DNA from: Bacillota bacterium
Lineage (GTDB): Bacteria; Bacillota; Clostridia; Lutisporales; Lutisporaceae
Direction: 5' to 3'
DNA: 10,450 bases
NCBI GenBank assembly: GCA_023405875.1
Contig: JAEXXN010000119.1
Coordinates: 1-10,450 of the forward strand
In this document: positions 1 through 5,832 of the stretch, one piece after another
Layout: each line of letters begins with the position of its first letter
Numbering within the stretch: the stretch's first letter is position 1
Notes under the pieces: generated by a model
What the model saw: the letters and a program-made list of their open reading frames with translations, nothing else
Database searches by the model: none
Told to the model about the DNA's origin: nothing
Position numbers and translations under genes: made by a program

Positions 1-126
1 TTCGAGGATTCGTTGATATTGTCCCATAAAGGAGATACCTGCATAATACCTGAGGATTACTGTGGCATTGTAAATATTGAAGGTTTGGAAGATGCAGAAT
101 ATATTGTTGCCACAAACAGGACATAA
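1..126 (+). CDS. C-terminal end of a cupin-like protein, possibly class I mannose-6-phosphate isomerase (partial)
   Basis: An open frame enters from the left edge in phase 1 and stops at TAA 124-126, leaving 41 residues. The tail contains a HKGDTCIIPEDYCGIVNIEG stretch followed by AEYIVAT. This is the pattern of a terminal cupin strand: a 'kGDtxxIP' turn, then a strand ending in Gly and a final hydrophobic strand. Class I mannose-6-phosphate isomerases (ManA, interconverting mannose-6-phosphate and fructose-6-phosphate) end this way, as do other cupin proteins. No metal ligands or catalytic residues lie in the visible part, so the name is only a suggestion. I see no terminator directly after the stop. 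The next promoter candidate begins 5 bases downstream. Confidence 0.4.
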   Translation, partial: FEDSLILSHKGDTCIIPEDYCGIVNIEGLEDAEYIVATNRT

Positions 127-130
127 AATA

Positions 131-139
131 TGATATAAT
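131..139 (+). promoter_or_regulatory. Candidate extended -10 promoter for the 63-aa ORF
   Basis: TGATATAAT is a perfect TGnTATAAT extended -10 element. The best -35-like hexamer, TTGCCA at 107-112, lies 21 bases upstream, which is too far, but an extended -10 can work without a good -35. Transcription would start near 146 and give a leader of about 105 bases before the ATG at 253. Confidence 0.5.
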
Positions 140-146
140 ATATACA

Positions 147-178
147 GGCACTGTTTACATCAAATTGCTTGCAGTGCC
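147..178 (+). repeat. Inverted repeat (hairpin) in the leader of the 63-aa ORF
   Basis: GGCACTG (147-153) and CAGTGCC (172-178) are perfect complements separated by 18 bases. The stem is not followed by a T-run (GGTCAGACAGG follows), so it does not look like an intrinsic terminator for the upstream gene. It would form just after the predicted transcription start and could stabilise the leader or bind a protein. No known riboswitch is recognised here. Confidence 0.4.
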
Positions 179-252
179 GGTCAGACAGGATGAGGGAAAT
201 ATTACGAAAAATGCTGTAAAAATACTATCAGCAATATGAGAGGGGTGGCAAT

Positions 253-444
253 ATGGTAGCAAGTATTAAGCTGGATAATAATGATGTGAGGCCAAACAGT
301 CAGATAGCCAGTTTTTTCAGGAAGGGCACAAAAATAAAGTACAATAAAAAGCTCTCAGGAAAAGTAAGACTATATATCAGCGAAAAGAATTCAATAAAAA
401 GTTTTAATGATATATTGTCACTTTACGAAAACAGTCTGAATTAG
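253..444 (+). CDS. Small basic hypothetical protein (63 aa)
   Basis: I do not recognise this protein. The ATG at 253 is preceded by a good Shine-Dalgarno stretch (GAGAGGGGTGG, 239-249) at a workable distance, and the frame closes with TAG just before a strong terminator. Together with the upstream extended -10 this makes a complete one-gene unit, so it is probably real. The product has 12 Lys/Arg against 5 Asp/Glu, with the basic residues concentrated in the middle (RKGTKIKYNKK, about residues 23-33). It has no signal peptide, membrane helix or Cys pair. The C-terminal third (SIKSFNDILSLYENSLN) could be a helix. A nucleic-acid or ribosome-binding role would fit the charge, but nothing in the sequence proves it. 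Confidence 0.55.
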   Translation: MVASIKLDNNDVRPNSQIASFFRKGTKIKYNKKLSGKVRLYISEKNSIKSFNDILSLYENSLN

Positions 445-455
445 GAAAGAGTGGT

Positions 456-500
456 CCCGATTCTGCAACGGCTTTTGAAGCCTTTCGGAATCGGGATTTT
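456..500 (+). terminator. Rho-independent terminator after the 63-aa ORF
   Basis: A perfect 9-bp stem, TCCCGATTC (456-464 approximately; last paired base 463/464) with GAATCGGGA (488-496), encloses a second small stem GGCTT (470-474) / AAGCC (478-482) and is followed directly by TTTTCTAT. It begins 12 bases after the stop of the 63-aa ORF. It separates that gene from the chemotaxis gene downstream. Confidence 0.85.
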
Positions 501-620
501 CTATATTGTTATGCTTATATATTGAATGAGATTTAACCTATCATATTAGTGTATAGTGCAAATTCTATTGATTTAATTCGTTATCAGCTGGCTGAGCAGG
601 TGAAGCTTGTCTAGTTCTAT

Positions 621-649
621 TTGATTATTTGAAAAAATTGTATTATTAT
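621..649 (+). promoter_or_regulatory. Candidate sigma-A promoter for the chemotaxis receptor gene
   Basis: TTGATT (621-626) and TATTAT (644-649) are separated by exactly 17 bases. Transcription would start near 656 and give a leader of about 90 bases. The rest of the roughly 300-base gap between 445 and 748 holds only the preceding terminator and the inverted repeat at 662-712. I see no FliA-type motility promoter (TAAA-N15-GCCGATAA) there. Confidence 0.45.
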
Positions 650-661
650 GAAAATGGTATT

Positions 662-712
662 GTTAAAGCATATCTGACACACTTTGCATTTTGAATTCAC
701 GTCTGCTTTAAC
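662..712 (+). repeat. Perfect 9-bp inverted repeat in the chemotaxis receptor leader
   Basis: GTTAAAGCA (662-670) and TGCTTTAAC (704-712) are exact complements 33 bases apart, starting only a few bases after the predicted transcription start. The transcript could fold into a long stem-loop that ends about 22 bases before the ribosome binding site (GAGGAG, 735-740). There is no T-run after it. It could also be a split protein-binding site. Confidence 0.4.
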
Positions 713-748
713 CGGGGACAAAATCTTAATGTACGAGGAGTGTATTGA

Positions 749-2350
749 ATGAAGGGTATACTGGTATTGTATCTTTTTATCAATCTGATGCTTGGAGCCG
801 CTTTGTTCCTGTTACGCAGCAGCGGGCCTGCGGTTGTATTATTTACACTGCTGCTCATAGCTTCAGGACCTGTTTTTATCATCCGCTTGAACAGCGTTTC
901 CGCAAGGATAAAAAACAGTGCGGAAGCAATAAATAACGGCCAGCTCAATCTCAACATCAAGAGGACGGGCACCGGATTCCTTGATGATATGACCTCGGAG
1001 GTGAATAGCTTTCTATATAAGGTGAGAAGGCTTATTGCCTCTTTCGGAGATGTATCCGGGAGGGTGGTGAAGGACGCCCGTGAGGTGGAGAAGCAGGCAG
1101 AGACCATCAGGCATTCTTCCGGGGAAATAGCCTCGACAATACAGAGTATTGCAGAGTCGGTGGGCAATCAGGCGGAATATACACATAACATGCTGAGCAT
1201 GATACAGAGCTTTGCCAAAGATGTGGAGTCTATCAATGCAAACGCAGAGACAAGCTTGACGGTGGCAAGGGAGACAAAGTCCACAATAGAGGACAGTTTC
1301 AGTAAATTTGGAGAAATAAAATTCAAAATACAGCAGTCAAAGGACTATAACCAGAAGGTGCTTGATGCCCTGAATAATCTTGACGATAAAATAAGAGCTA
1401 TCGATAATATAACAGAAACAGTTGAAGGAATTGCAGCCCAGACACAGCTGCTGGCATTGAATGCCGCAATTGAGGCGGCCAGGGCAGGGGAGGCCGGCAA
1501 AGGCTTTGCAGTTGTTGCGGATGAGGTGGGGAAGCTTGCCGACAATTCCTCACGGTCGGCAAGGGAGATCAAGCAGCTGGTTGAGGGGATCACCGGACAG
1601 ATAAACGAGCTTTCTTTCAATATAAAGGACGAGTCTGATGCCATTGACGGGAACCTTATATATGCGGCGGAGGTATTGATGAAATCGGAGGCCATAAATG
1701 ATACCCTGCTGGGCAATATGAAAGCGGCAGAGAAGATAACGGTGCTTACAAAAGATCAGCTGGGTAGCATAAGCAGCATAGAGCGTGAGATAGAAAAAAT
1801 AAATGATATAACACAGCAGAATGCAGCTGTTTCAGAGGAGATCGGAGCATCCACACAGGAGCAGCTGGCTGCTATAGAAGCGGTTCATGGGAATATAGCG
1901 GGACTTATGGACAGGCTTGAGGAATCCAACGGGATCATTTCCGATTTTATGAAGGGCTTCAAGGTCACTGACGAGATAAAAGGCAAAATCGCAGGGACCC
2001 AGGCATTGCTCAGGGAGATAATCAATAAGGAAAATCTGCTTTCCATGGATAAGGCGTCAATCAGCGGTTATCTTGCGGAGCAGCAGAAAAGTCTGGAATA
2101 TGTGGAGCTTATGGTACTGATCGGCACTAATGGCTTTGTTGAGGCGGCGACGGTCGATATACCGGAAAAATTCAGAGACTGCAGCGGAAAGCCCTATTTC
2201 ATACATGCAAGCCGGGGTGGGGAATTTGTTTCTGAAGAGTATATCTCAGTGGCGACCGGAAACTACAACATATCGGTAGCGGTACCCGTCTTGTCAGGCG
2301 GTACGGTAAAGGGTATCATAATGGCAGACATAAATATTAATGAGAATTGA
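749..2350 (+). CDS. Methyl-accepting chemotaxis protein with a C-terminal Cache/PDC-like domain
   Basis: This is a membrane-anchored chemotaxis transducer of 533 aa that should control the CheA kinase through CheW. Residues 4-22 and 27-46 are two hydrophobic helices joined by a turn of only about five residues (RSSGP), so it has essentially no extracellular sensor. Residues about 47-100 resemble a HAMP-like linker. Residues about 100-400 form the helical signalling domain. The conserved hairpin tip is at 228-265 (GIAAQTQLLALNAAIEAARA, then GKGFAVVADEVGKLA), and a methylation-type segment lies at 357-379 (QNAAVSEEIGASTQEQ). Residues about 405-533 are an added domain with the Cache/PDC pattern: a helix, an 'IGTNGFVEAA' strand, KPYF (481-484), EEYISVATGNYNISVAVPV (496-514) and a closing KGIIMADI. 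By topology this domain is cytoplasmic. The ATG is chosen for GAGGAG at 735-740. No chemotaxis partner is adjacent. Confidence 0.92.
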   Translation: MKGILVLYLFINLMLGAALFLLRSSGPAVVLFTLLLIASGPVFIIRLNSVSARIKNSAEAINNGQLNLNIKRTGTGFLDDMTSEVNSFLYKVRRLIASFGDVSGRVVKDAREVEKQAETIRHSSGEIASTIQSIAESVGNQAEYTHNMLSMIQSFAKDVESINANAETSLTVARETKSTIEDSFSKFGEIKFKIQQSKDYNQKVLDALNNLDDKIRAIDNITETVEGIAAQTQLLALNAAIEAARAGEAGKGFAVVADEVGKLADNSSRSAREIKQLVEGITGQINELSFNIKDESDAIDGNLIYAAEVLMKSEAINDTLLGNMKAAEKITVLTKDQLGSISSIEREIEKINDITQQNAAVSEEIGASTQEQLAAIEAVHGNIAGLMDRLEESNGIISDFMKGFKVTDEIKGKIAGTQALLREIINKENLLSMDKASISGYLAEQQKSLEYVELMVLIGTNGFVEAATVDIPEKFRDCSGKPYFIHASRGGEFVSEEYISVATGNYNISVAVPVLSGGTVKGIIMADININEN

Positions 2351-2400
2351 TGCAGACAATATAAATATATGAATGGATATTGAAAAGTCCGGTTATTCTG

Positions 2401-2433
2401 AAAGAGGTTACGCTGTTATGCGGTAGCCTCTTT
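2401..2433 (+). terminator. Probable terminator after the chemotaxis receptor gene
   Basis: AAAGAGGTTAC (2401-2411) pairs with GTAGCCTCTTT (2423-2433) over 11 bp with one G-T wobble, leaving an 11-base loop. The T-run is short: TTT lies inside the stem and is followed by AATATT. It starts 50 bases after the receptor stop and ends 5 bases before the -35 of the next gene. Confidence 0.6.
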
Positions 2434-2437
2434 AATA

Positions 2438-2466
2438 TTGACTTCAGTATGAATAATGGGTAGAAT
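2438..2466 (+). promoter_or_regulatory. Sigma-A promoter for helD
   Basis: TTGACT (2438-2443) and TAGAAT (2461-2466) are each one mismatch from consensus and are spaced by exactly 17 bases. Transcription would start near 2473, at or next to the Shine-Dalgarno sequence GGGAGG (2473-2478). The mRNA leader would then be only about 14 bases, which argues for the TTG start at 2487 rather than the GTG at 2478. Confidence 0.65.
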
Positions 2467-2486
2467 CCATTTGGGAGGTGTTGCTA

Positions 2487-4769
2487 TTGGCGGCAGAAAA
2501 GCATCCTGACTATAAAGAGGAAAAGCAGAGACTGGAAACGACCCTGGGTTATGTGGAGCTGAGCATCTCCGGAATGCTGGAGAAAAAGAAAAGGCTGGAA
2601 GGCGCCATTGACAGGAATAAGAAGCATGGCAGCGGTGATAACAGCCAGCAGTACATAGAGCTTATGATTGATTCCATGCTGCAGGAAAGAGCGGCATTGA
2701 GACTCAGAAACCTTCTGACTGCAAGGGAACGCCCTTATTTTGCAAGGATAGATTTTCATGAAAATGATAAATTGAGCAGCGAGAAGCTGTATATAGGGAA
2801 AATGGCCCTGATAAGGGAAGCGGACCAGGAGCTTATAATAGTTGACTGGAGAGCTCCGGTGGCGAACCTGTACTATGAGGGGCGGTTAGGAGCTGCGGGC
2901 TACTACAGCCCCAATGGGCAGATATCCGGAAGGTTGCTGCTGAAAAGGCAGTTCTCCATTGAAGGGGGCAAGCTTAAGGAAATATTTGATATAGATATCA
3001 CTACCAATGACGAATTTCTTCAGGCTTCCCTGGGAGCCAATGCGGACAGCCGCTTGAAGGAGATAGTATCGACCATACAGGAGGAGCAGAACCGCGTTAT
3101 AAGGGCGGATATGTGGAAGCCGCTGATCGTACAGGGAGCGGCGGGAAGCGGCAAGACCACCATTGCCCTCCATCGTATGGCTTACCTGATATATACCTAT
3201 GAGAACACCTTCAAGCCGGAAAATTTCATGATAATCGCCCCGACGAAATTTTTCCTGAATTATATCTCTGAGGTTTTGCCGGAATTGGGTGTCGAAAAGA
3301 CTAAACAGACAACCTTTGAGGAGTTTGCTGCGGATATAATAGGACAGAGGTTCAAGCTGCGGGATGCCAATGAAAAGCTCATAAGCTTCATAACGATCGG
3401 TCCCGGTGAGGAACAGCGCAAGAAAAATGAATTGCTGAAGCAGGAGTCGGAATTCAAAAGCTCCATGACCTTCAGGGACGTGCTGGATGAGTATATCGGA
3501 GTTGTGGAGCAGGACTTCATACCGACGGAGGATTTTAAGCTGCTTACAAAGGTGATATACAGCCATGAGGAAATAAACAGGATTTTCCTGTCGGATTACA
3601 GGAAGCTGCCCTTTGCAAAGAGGATAGAGGAGATAAAAAAACATCTGACAAACAGGCTGAAGGCCAGGAAGCAGACAATACTGCAGGAGGCTCAGACAGC
3701 CTGCGACAAGCACATAGTACAGCTCAAGCTCAGGCTGGAAGAGGGGGAAGAGCGGCAGAAGCTTATATCAGACCTTATAGACAGGAAAAATGAATTTGCA
3801 GAAAGAATAGAGCAATTTTGCAAAGGCGCTGTAAAGGAATACGTGGGGAAAATATCCAGGCTGAACCCTTATGAATATTACAAGGAATTCGTTACCGATG
3901 AAAAATTGTTCCACAAGCTGGTGGACGGTTTAACAGGCTGTGAAGCTGCGGAATTCATAAGAAAAAGCACCATAGCCGACCTGGCTTCGGGAAGTATTGA
4001 TATTGAAGATCTGGCTCCGATAATATACCTGAAGTACAAGATACACGGAGTCGATGAAAAGCTGCCGGTAAAGCATATTGTAATAGATGAAGCGCAGGAT
4101 TTCAGCGTGTTCCAGCTTTATGTACTAAAAAGCATAATAAAGGACAGCTCCTTCACAATATTGGGGGACCTGTCCCAGGGGATACATTCCTATAGGGGGG
4201 TAAAGGATTGGAGAAACGTAGAAGAGCATGTTTTCGGAGGAAGGTGCGATAAGCTTATACTGGAGCAAAGCTATAGGACCACAGTGGAAATAATGGAAGC
4301 TGCCAACAAGGTCATTGCAGGACTGGAAGACGATAACCTGATACCGGCAGAACCGGTAATAAGGCACGGCAGCGAGGTAGAGCTCATCGGGAAGGAAAGC
4401 AGGACGGAAATTGCCGCTGATATTATTGAGAAGCTCAGGGCTTTCAAACAGCAGTTCAAATCAGTAGCCATAATCTGCAAGACTGCCGAGGCCTGCAGTG
4501 AAATACGGAAGGCCTTCAAGCCGGGCAAGGAAGCTCCGCGAATAATTACTGAGAAGGACAGGGAATACAAAAGCGGGGTAGTAATAGTCCCCGCTCATCT
4601 GTCCAAGGGGCTGGAGTTTGATGCGGTTTTCATAGCTGACGCCGAAGCAGAAAGCTACGGTACCGGAGAACTGGATACCAAGCTTTTGTATGTTGCCATG
4701 ACAAGGCCCCTGCACAGGCTGTATATCTATCACCGGGGCAACCCGAGCAAGCTGCTGGAAAGGCTTTGA
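2487..4769 (+). CDS. helD: HelD-type UvrD/Rep-like ATPase, RNA polymerase-associated
   Basis: HelD proteins are superfamily 1 helicase-like ATPases that bind RNA polymerase and release stalled or nucleic-acid-bound enzyme, helping to recycle it. This protein has 760 aa, close to the roughly 770 aa of Bacillus subtilis HelD. The N-terminal 75 residues (HPDYKEEKQRLE onward) form the charged antiparallel coiled coil expected to enter the secondary channel. The family segment VDWRAPVANLYYEG is at about 119-132. The Walker A motif GAAGSGKTT is at 217-225. A long charged helical insertion (about 320-460) matches the HelD-specific arm region. Walker B IDEAQD is at about 533-538, GDLSQ at 560-564, SYRTT at 595-599, KGLEFD at 707-712 and YVAMTR at 735-740. 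All ATPase motifs are intact. TTG at 2487 is preferred because GGGAGG ends 8 bases upstream; a GTG at 2478 would overlap it. It has its own promoter and terminator. Confidence 0.9.
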   Translation: MAAEKHPDYKEEKQRLETTLGYVELSISGMLEKKKRLEGAIDRNKKHGSGDNSQQYIELMIDSMLQERAALRLRNLLTARERPYFARIDFHENDKLSSEKLYIGKMALIREADQELIIVDWRAPVANLYYEGRLGAAGYYSPNGQISGRLLLKRQFSIEGGKLKEIFDIDITTNDEFLQASLGANADSRLKEIVSTIQEEQNRVIRADMWKPLIVQGAAGSGKTTIALHRMAYLIYTYENTFKPENFMIIAPTKFFLNYISEVLPELGVEKTKQTTFEEFAADIIGQRFKLRDANEKLISFITIGPGEEQRKKNELLKQESEFKSSMTFRDVLDEYIGVVEQDFIPTEDFKLLTKVIYSHEEINRIFLSDYRKLPFAKRIEEIKKHLTNRLKARKQTILQEAQTACDKHIVQLKLRLEEGEERQKLISDLIDRKNEFAERIEQFCKGAVKEYVGKISRLNPYEYYKEFVTDEKLFHKLVDGLTGCEAAEFIRKSTIADLASGSIDIEDLAPIIYLKYKIHGVDEKLPVKHIVIDEAQDFSVFQLYVLKSIIKDSSFTILGDLSQGIHSYRGVKDWRNVEEHVFGGRCDKLILEQSYRTTVEIMEAANKVIAGLEDDNLIPAEPVIRHGSEVELIGKESRTEIAADIIEKLRAFKQQFKSVAIICKTAEACSEIRKAFKPGKEAPRIITEKDREYKSGVVIVPAHLSKGLEFDAVFIADAEAESYGTGELDTKLLYVAMTRPLHRLYIYHRGNPSKLLERL

Positions 4770-4820
4770 CAATTATAAGGTATTAAATGAATTGCTTTAG
4801 AGGCAATAGGATAGTTTGGG

Positions 4821-4857
4821 AAAAATGCCATAATCCGTGGGGACTATGGCATTTTTT
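4821..4857 (+). terminator. Strong rho-independent terminator after helD
   Basis: AAAAATGCCATA (4821-4832) and TATGGCATTTTT (4845-4856) are perfect 12-bp complements with a 12-base loop, ending in a run of six T. The matching A-run on the left side means it could also end transcripts coming from the opposite strand. It lies about 50 bases after the helD stop and isolates helD from the gntR locus. Confidence 0.88.
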
Positions 4858-4892
4858 CTCAAGATTTGTGACAAAAAAATAACGCATTATAA

Positions 4893-4921
4893 TTGACAAA
4901 ATATTATGCCAATGATAGTAT
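4893..4921 (+). promoter_or_regulatory. Near-consensus sigma-A promoter for the gntR locus
   Basis: A perfect -35 TTGACA (4893-4898) and TAGTAT (4916-4921) are spaced by exactly 17 bases, with an extended TGA in front of the -10 (4913-4915). Transcription would start near 4928. The -35 sits in an imperfect palindrome: GCATTATAAT (4884-4893) against AATATTATGC (4900-4909), with 8 of 10 positions complementary and a 6-base centre. This is a possible operator. No comparable promoter is seen between gntR and mtnA, so this one may drive the whole operon. Confidence 0.75.
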
Positions 4922-4940
4922 CAAATTAATAGATATATGA

Positions 4941-4949
4941 TGTCTGACA
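4941..4949 (+). promoter_or_regulatory. Candidate operator for the GntR/UTRA regulator
   Basis: TGTCTGACA is a 9-base palindrome (TGTC-T-GACA) placed about 13-21 bases after the predicted start of transcription and before the gntR start codon. HutC-type GntR proteins usually bind GTCTAGAC-like palindromes, and this sequence is one base short of TGTCTAGACA. A one-mismatch version, TGTATGACA, lies at 5807-5815 just before mtnA. The assignment is inferred from placement and family. Confidence 0.35.
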
Positions 4950-4965
4950 AGTTAGGAGAGATAAA

Positions 4966-5697
4966 ATGAGGATCAAGGAAAAATCTATTCCGTTGAGCCA
5001 GCAGGCCAAGGAAAAGATTATAGAATATATAAGGCTGGAAGAACTGCAGCCCGACTCGGCACTTCCCACAGAGGCGGAGCTCATGGAAATGCTGGGGGTA
5101 AGCAGGTACATTGTAAGAGAAGCCCTGGCATTGCTGGAGCAGGACCGGATAATATACAAAAGGCAGGGGAAAGGCACCTTTGTATTTAAAAGACCCATTG
5201 AAATTAAAAGCGGACTGGAAAAACTGGAGAGTATAACGGAGATAATCGAGAAGTTTGGATATGACCCCGGCACCAGATGGGTAGATATAAGTGAGAATGT
5301 GCCTACAAGGGATATGGTAAGCAAGCTGAAGCTGAAGCCGGGAGAAAAGGTAATAACCTTCAAGCGCATAAGAACTGCCAGCAGGAAGGTAGCAGCTTAT
5401 TGCGTAGATACAGTGAAGAAATCCGACTTTGGAGAGGATATACCGGAGAAAATAGACCATGAATCCATGTTCAAATATCTCAAGGACCGGTGCGGCATTG
5501 AGGTGGAATATGCAATAACTGAGATACTCCCCACTTTTGCCACCGAGGATATGAGGGATTTGATAAAGCCTAATCCCAATCAGCTGTTTATATTATTGCA
5601 TCAGGTCCATTACGACAAGGAAGGGGACCCGGTAATATACTCCATGGACTACTTCAATCCCCAGGTTTTCCGGTTCAGGGTGAACCGGAAAAAGTGA
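4966..5697 (+). CDS. GntR family transcriptional regulator, HutC subfamily (UTRA domain)
   Basis: This is a 243-aa ligand-responsive DNA-binding protein, probably a repressor. Residues about 5-75 form the GntR winged helix-turn-helix: a KEKIIEYI helix, LPTEAELMEMLGVSRYIVREAL (about 33-54) as the recognition helices, and QGKGTFV as the wing. Residues about 95-240 match the UTRA effector domain, with an FKRIRTA strand near 132-138, EVEYAITEI near 179-187, and the typical end LHQVHYDKEGDPVIYSMDYF (211-230). UTRA domains commonly bind small metabolites, often sugar phosphates or nucleoside-like compounds; the ligand here is not readable. The ATG is preceded by GGAGAG (4954-4959). The gene lies 131 bases before mtnA on the same strand with no terminator between, so it probably controls the salvage/ECF operon and itself. 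Confidence 0.93.
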   Translation: MRIKEKSIPLSQQAKEKIIEYIRLEELQPDSALPTEAELMEMLGVSRYIVREALALLEQDRIIYKRQGKGTFVFKRPIEIKSGLEKLESITEIIEKFGYDPGTRWVDISENVPTRDMVSKLKLKPGEKVITFKRIRTASRKVAAYCVDTVKKSDFGEDIPEKIDHESMFKYLKDRCGIEVEYAITEILPTFATEDMRDLIKPNPNQLFILLHQVHYDKEGDPVIYSMDYFNPQVFRFRVNRKK

Positions 5698-5718
5698 TCC
5701 TGCTGAAATGATATCAGA

Positions 5719-5738
5719 GCCGGTGCTGTGCAGCCGGC
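5719..5738 (+). repeat. Hairpin between gntR and mtnA
   Basis: GCCGGTGC pairs with GCAGCCGGC (one bulged G) around a TGT loop. The stem is GC-rich but is followed by AGAAAATATG instead of a T-run, so it does not look like a terminator. It may be an mRNA processing or stabilising element that separates the repressor message from the operon message. No clear -35/-10 pair lies between it and mtnA. Confidence 0.4.
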
Positions 5739-5793
5739 AGAAAATATGAGGATAAGGGTCTAAGCGTACAAACGGATAAAGGGGGAATGCAAA

Positions 5794-5832
5794 ATGGGAA
5801 TAGATGTGTATGACATGAGGAGGGCATTATGA
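5794..5832 (+). CDS. Possible 12-codon leader ORF coupled to mtnA
   Basis: ATG at 5794 sits 7 bases after a strong ribosome binding site (GGGGGA, 5781-5786) and opens a frame coding MGIDVYDMRRAL. Its stop TGA (5830-5832) overlaps the mtnA start as ATGA. That arrangement is typical of translational coupling. mtnA also has its own GAGGAGG (5817-5823), so the leader is not strictly required. The peptide has no run of Met, Cys or other codons that would suggest attenuation by amino acid supply. It may be a chance frame. Confidence 0.3.
   Translation: MGIDVYDMRRAL

Noticed and set aside
640..748. Cyclic-di-GMP (GEMM) riboswitch before the chemotaxis receptor
   Set aside because: These are common before such genes in Clostridia, but the conserved GEMM blocks (such as the GGGACGCAAAGCC-like segment) are not present. 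Only a simple inverted repeat is seen.
697..1167. 156-aa open frame on the minus strand over the start of the chemotaxis gene
   Set aside because: It is a shadow of the receptor coding sequence with no motif of its own.
2478..2486. GTG at 2478 as the helD start
   Set aside because: It overlaps the GGGAGG ribosome binding site and would sit about 5 bases from the predicted transcript end. TTG at 2487 has correct spacing and gives the usual N-terminus.
2886..3713. 275-aa open frame on the minus strand inside helD
   Set aside because: It lies wholly within a well-supported helicase-like gene with intact motifs, has no recognisable motif of its own, and has no separate promoter.
4921..5460. 179-aa open frame on the minus strand across gntR
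   Set aside because: The plus strand here codes a complete GntR/UTRA protein with a promoter and ribosome binding site. The minus frame runs through the promoter and shows no domain.
5719..5738. Terminator between gntR and mtnA
   Set aside because: The GC-rich hairpin is followed by AGAAAATATG, not a T-run, so it should not end transcription.
5698..5828. SAM riboswitch or T-box before mtnA
   Set aside because: A methionine-linked operon might carry one, but the 131-base gap is too short and lacks the T-box sequence (TGGNACCGCG) and the SAM-I core blocks. It holds only a small hairpin and ribosome binding sites.
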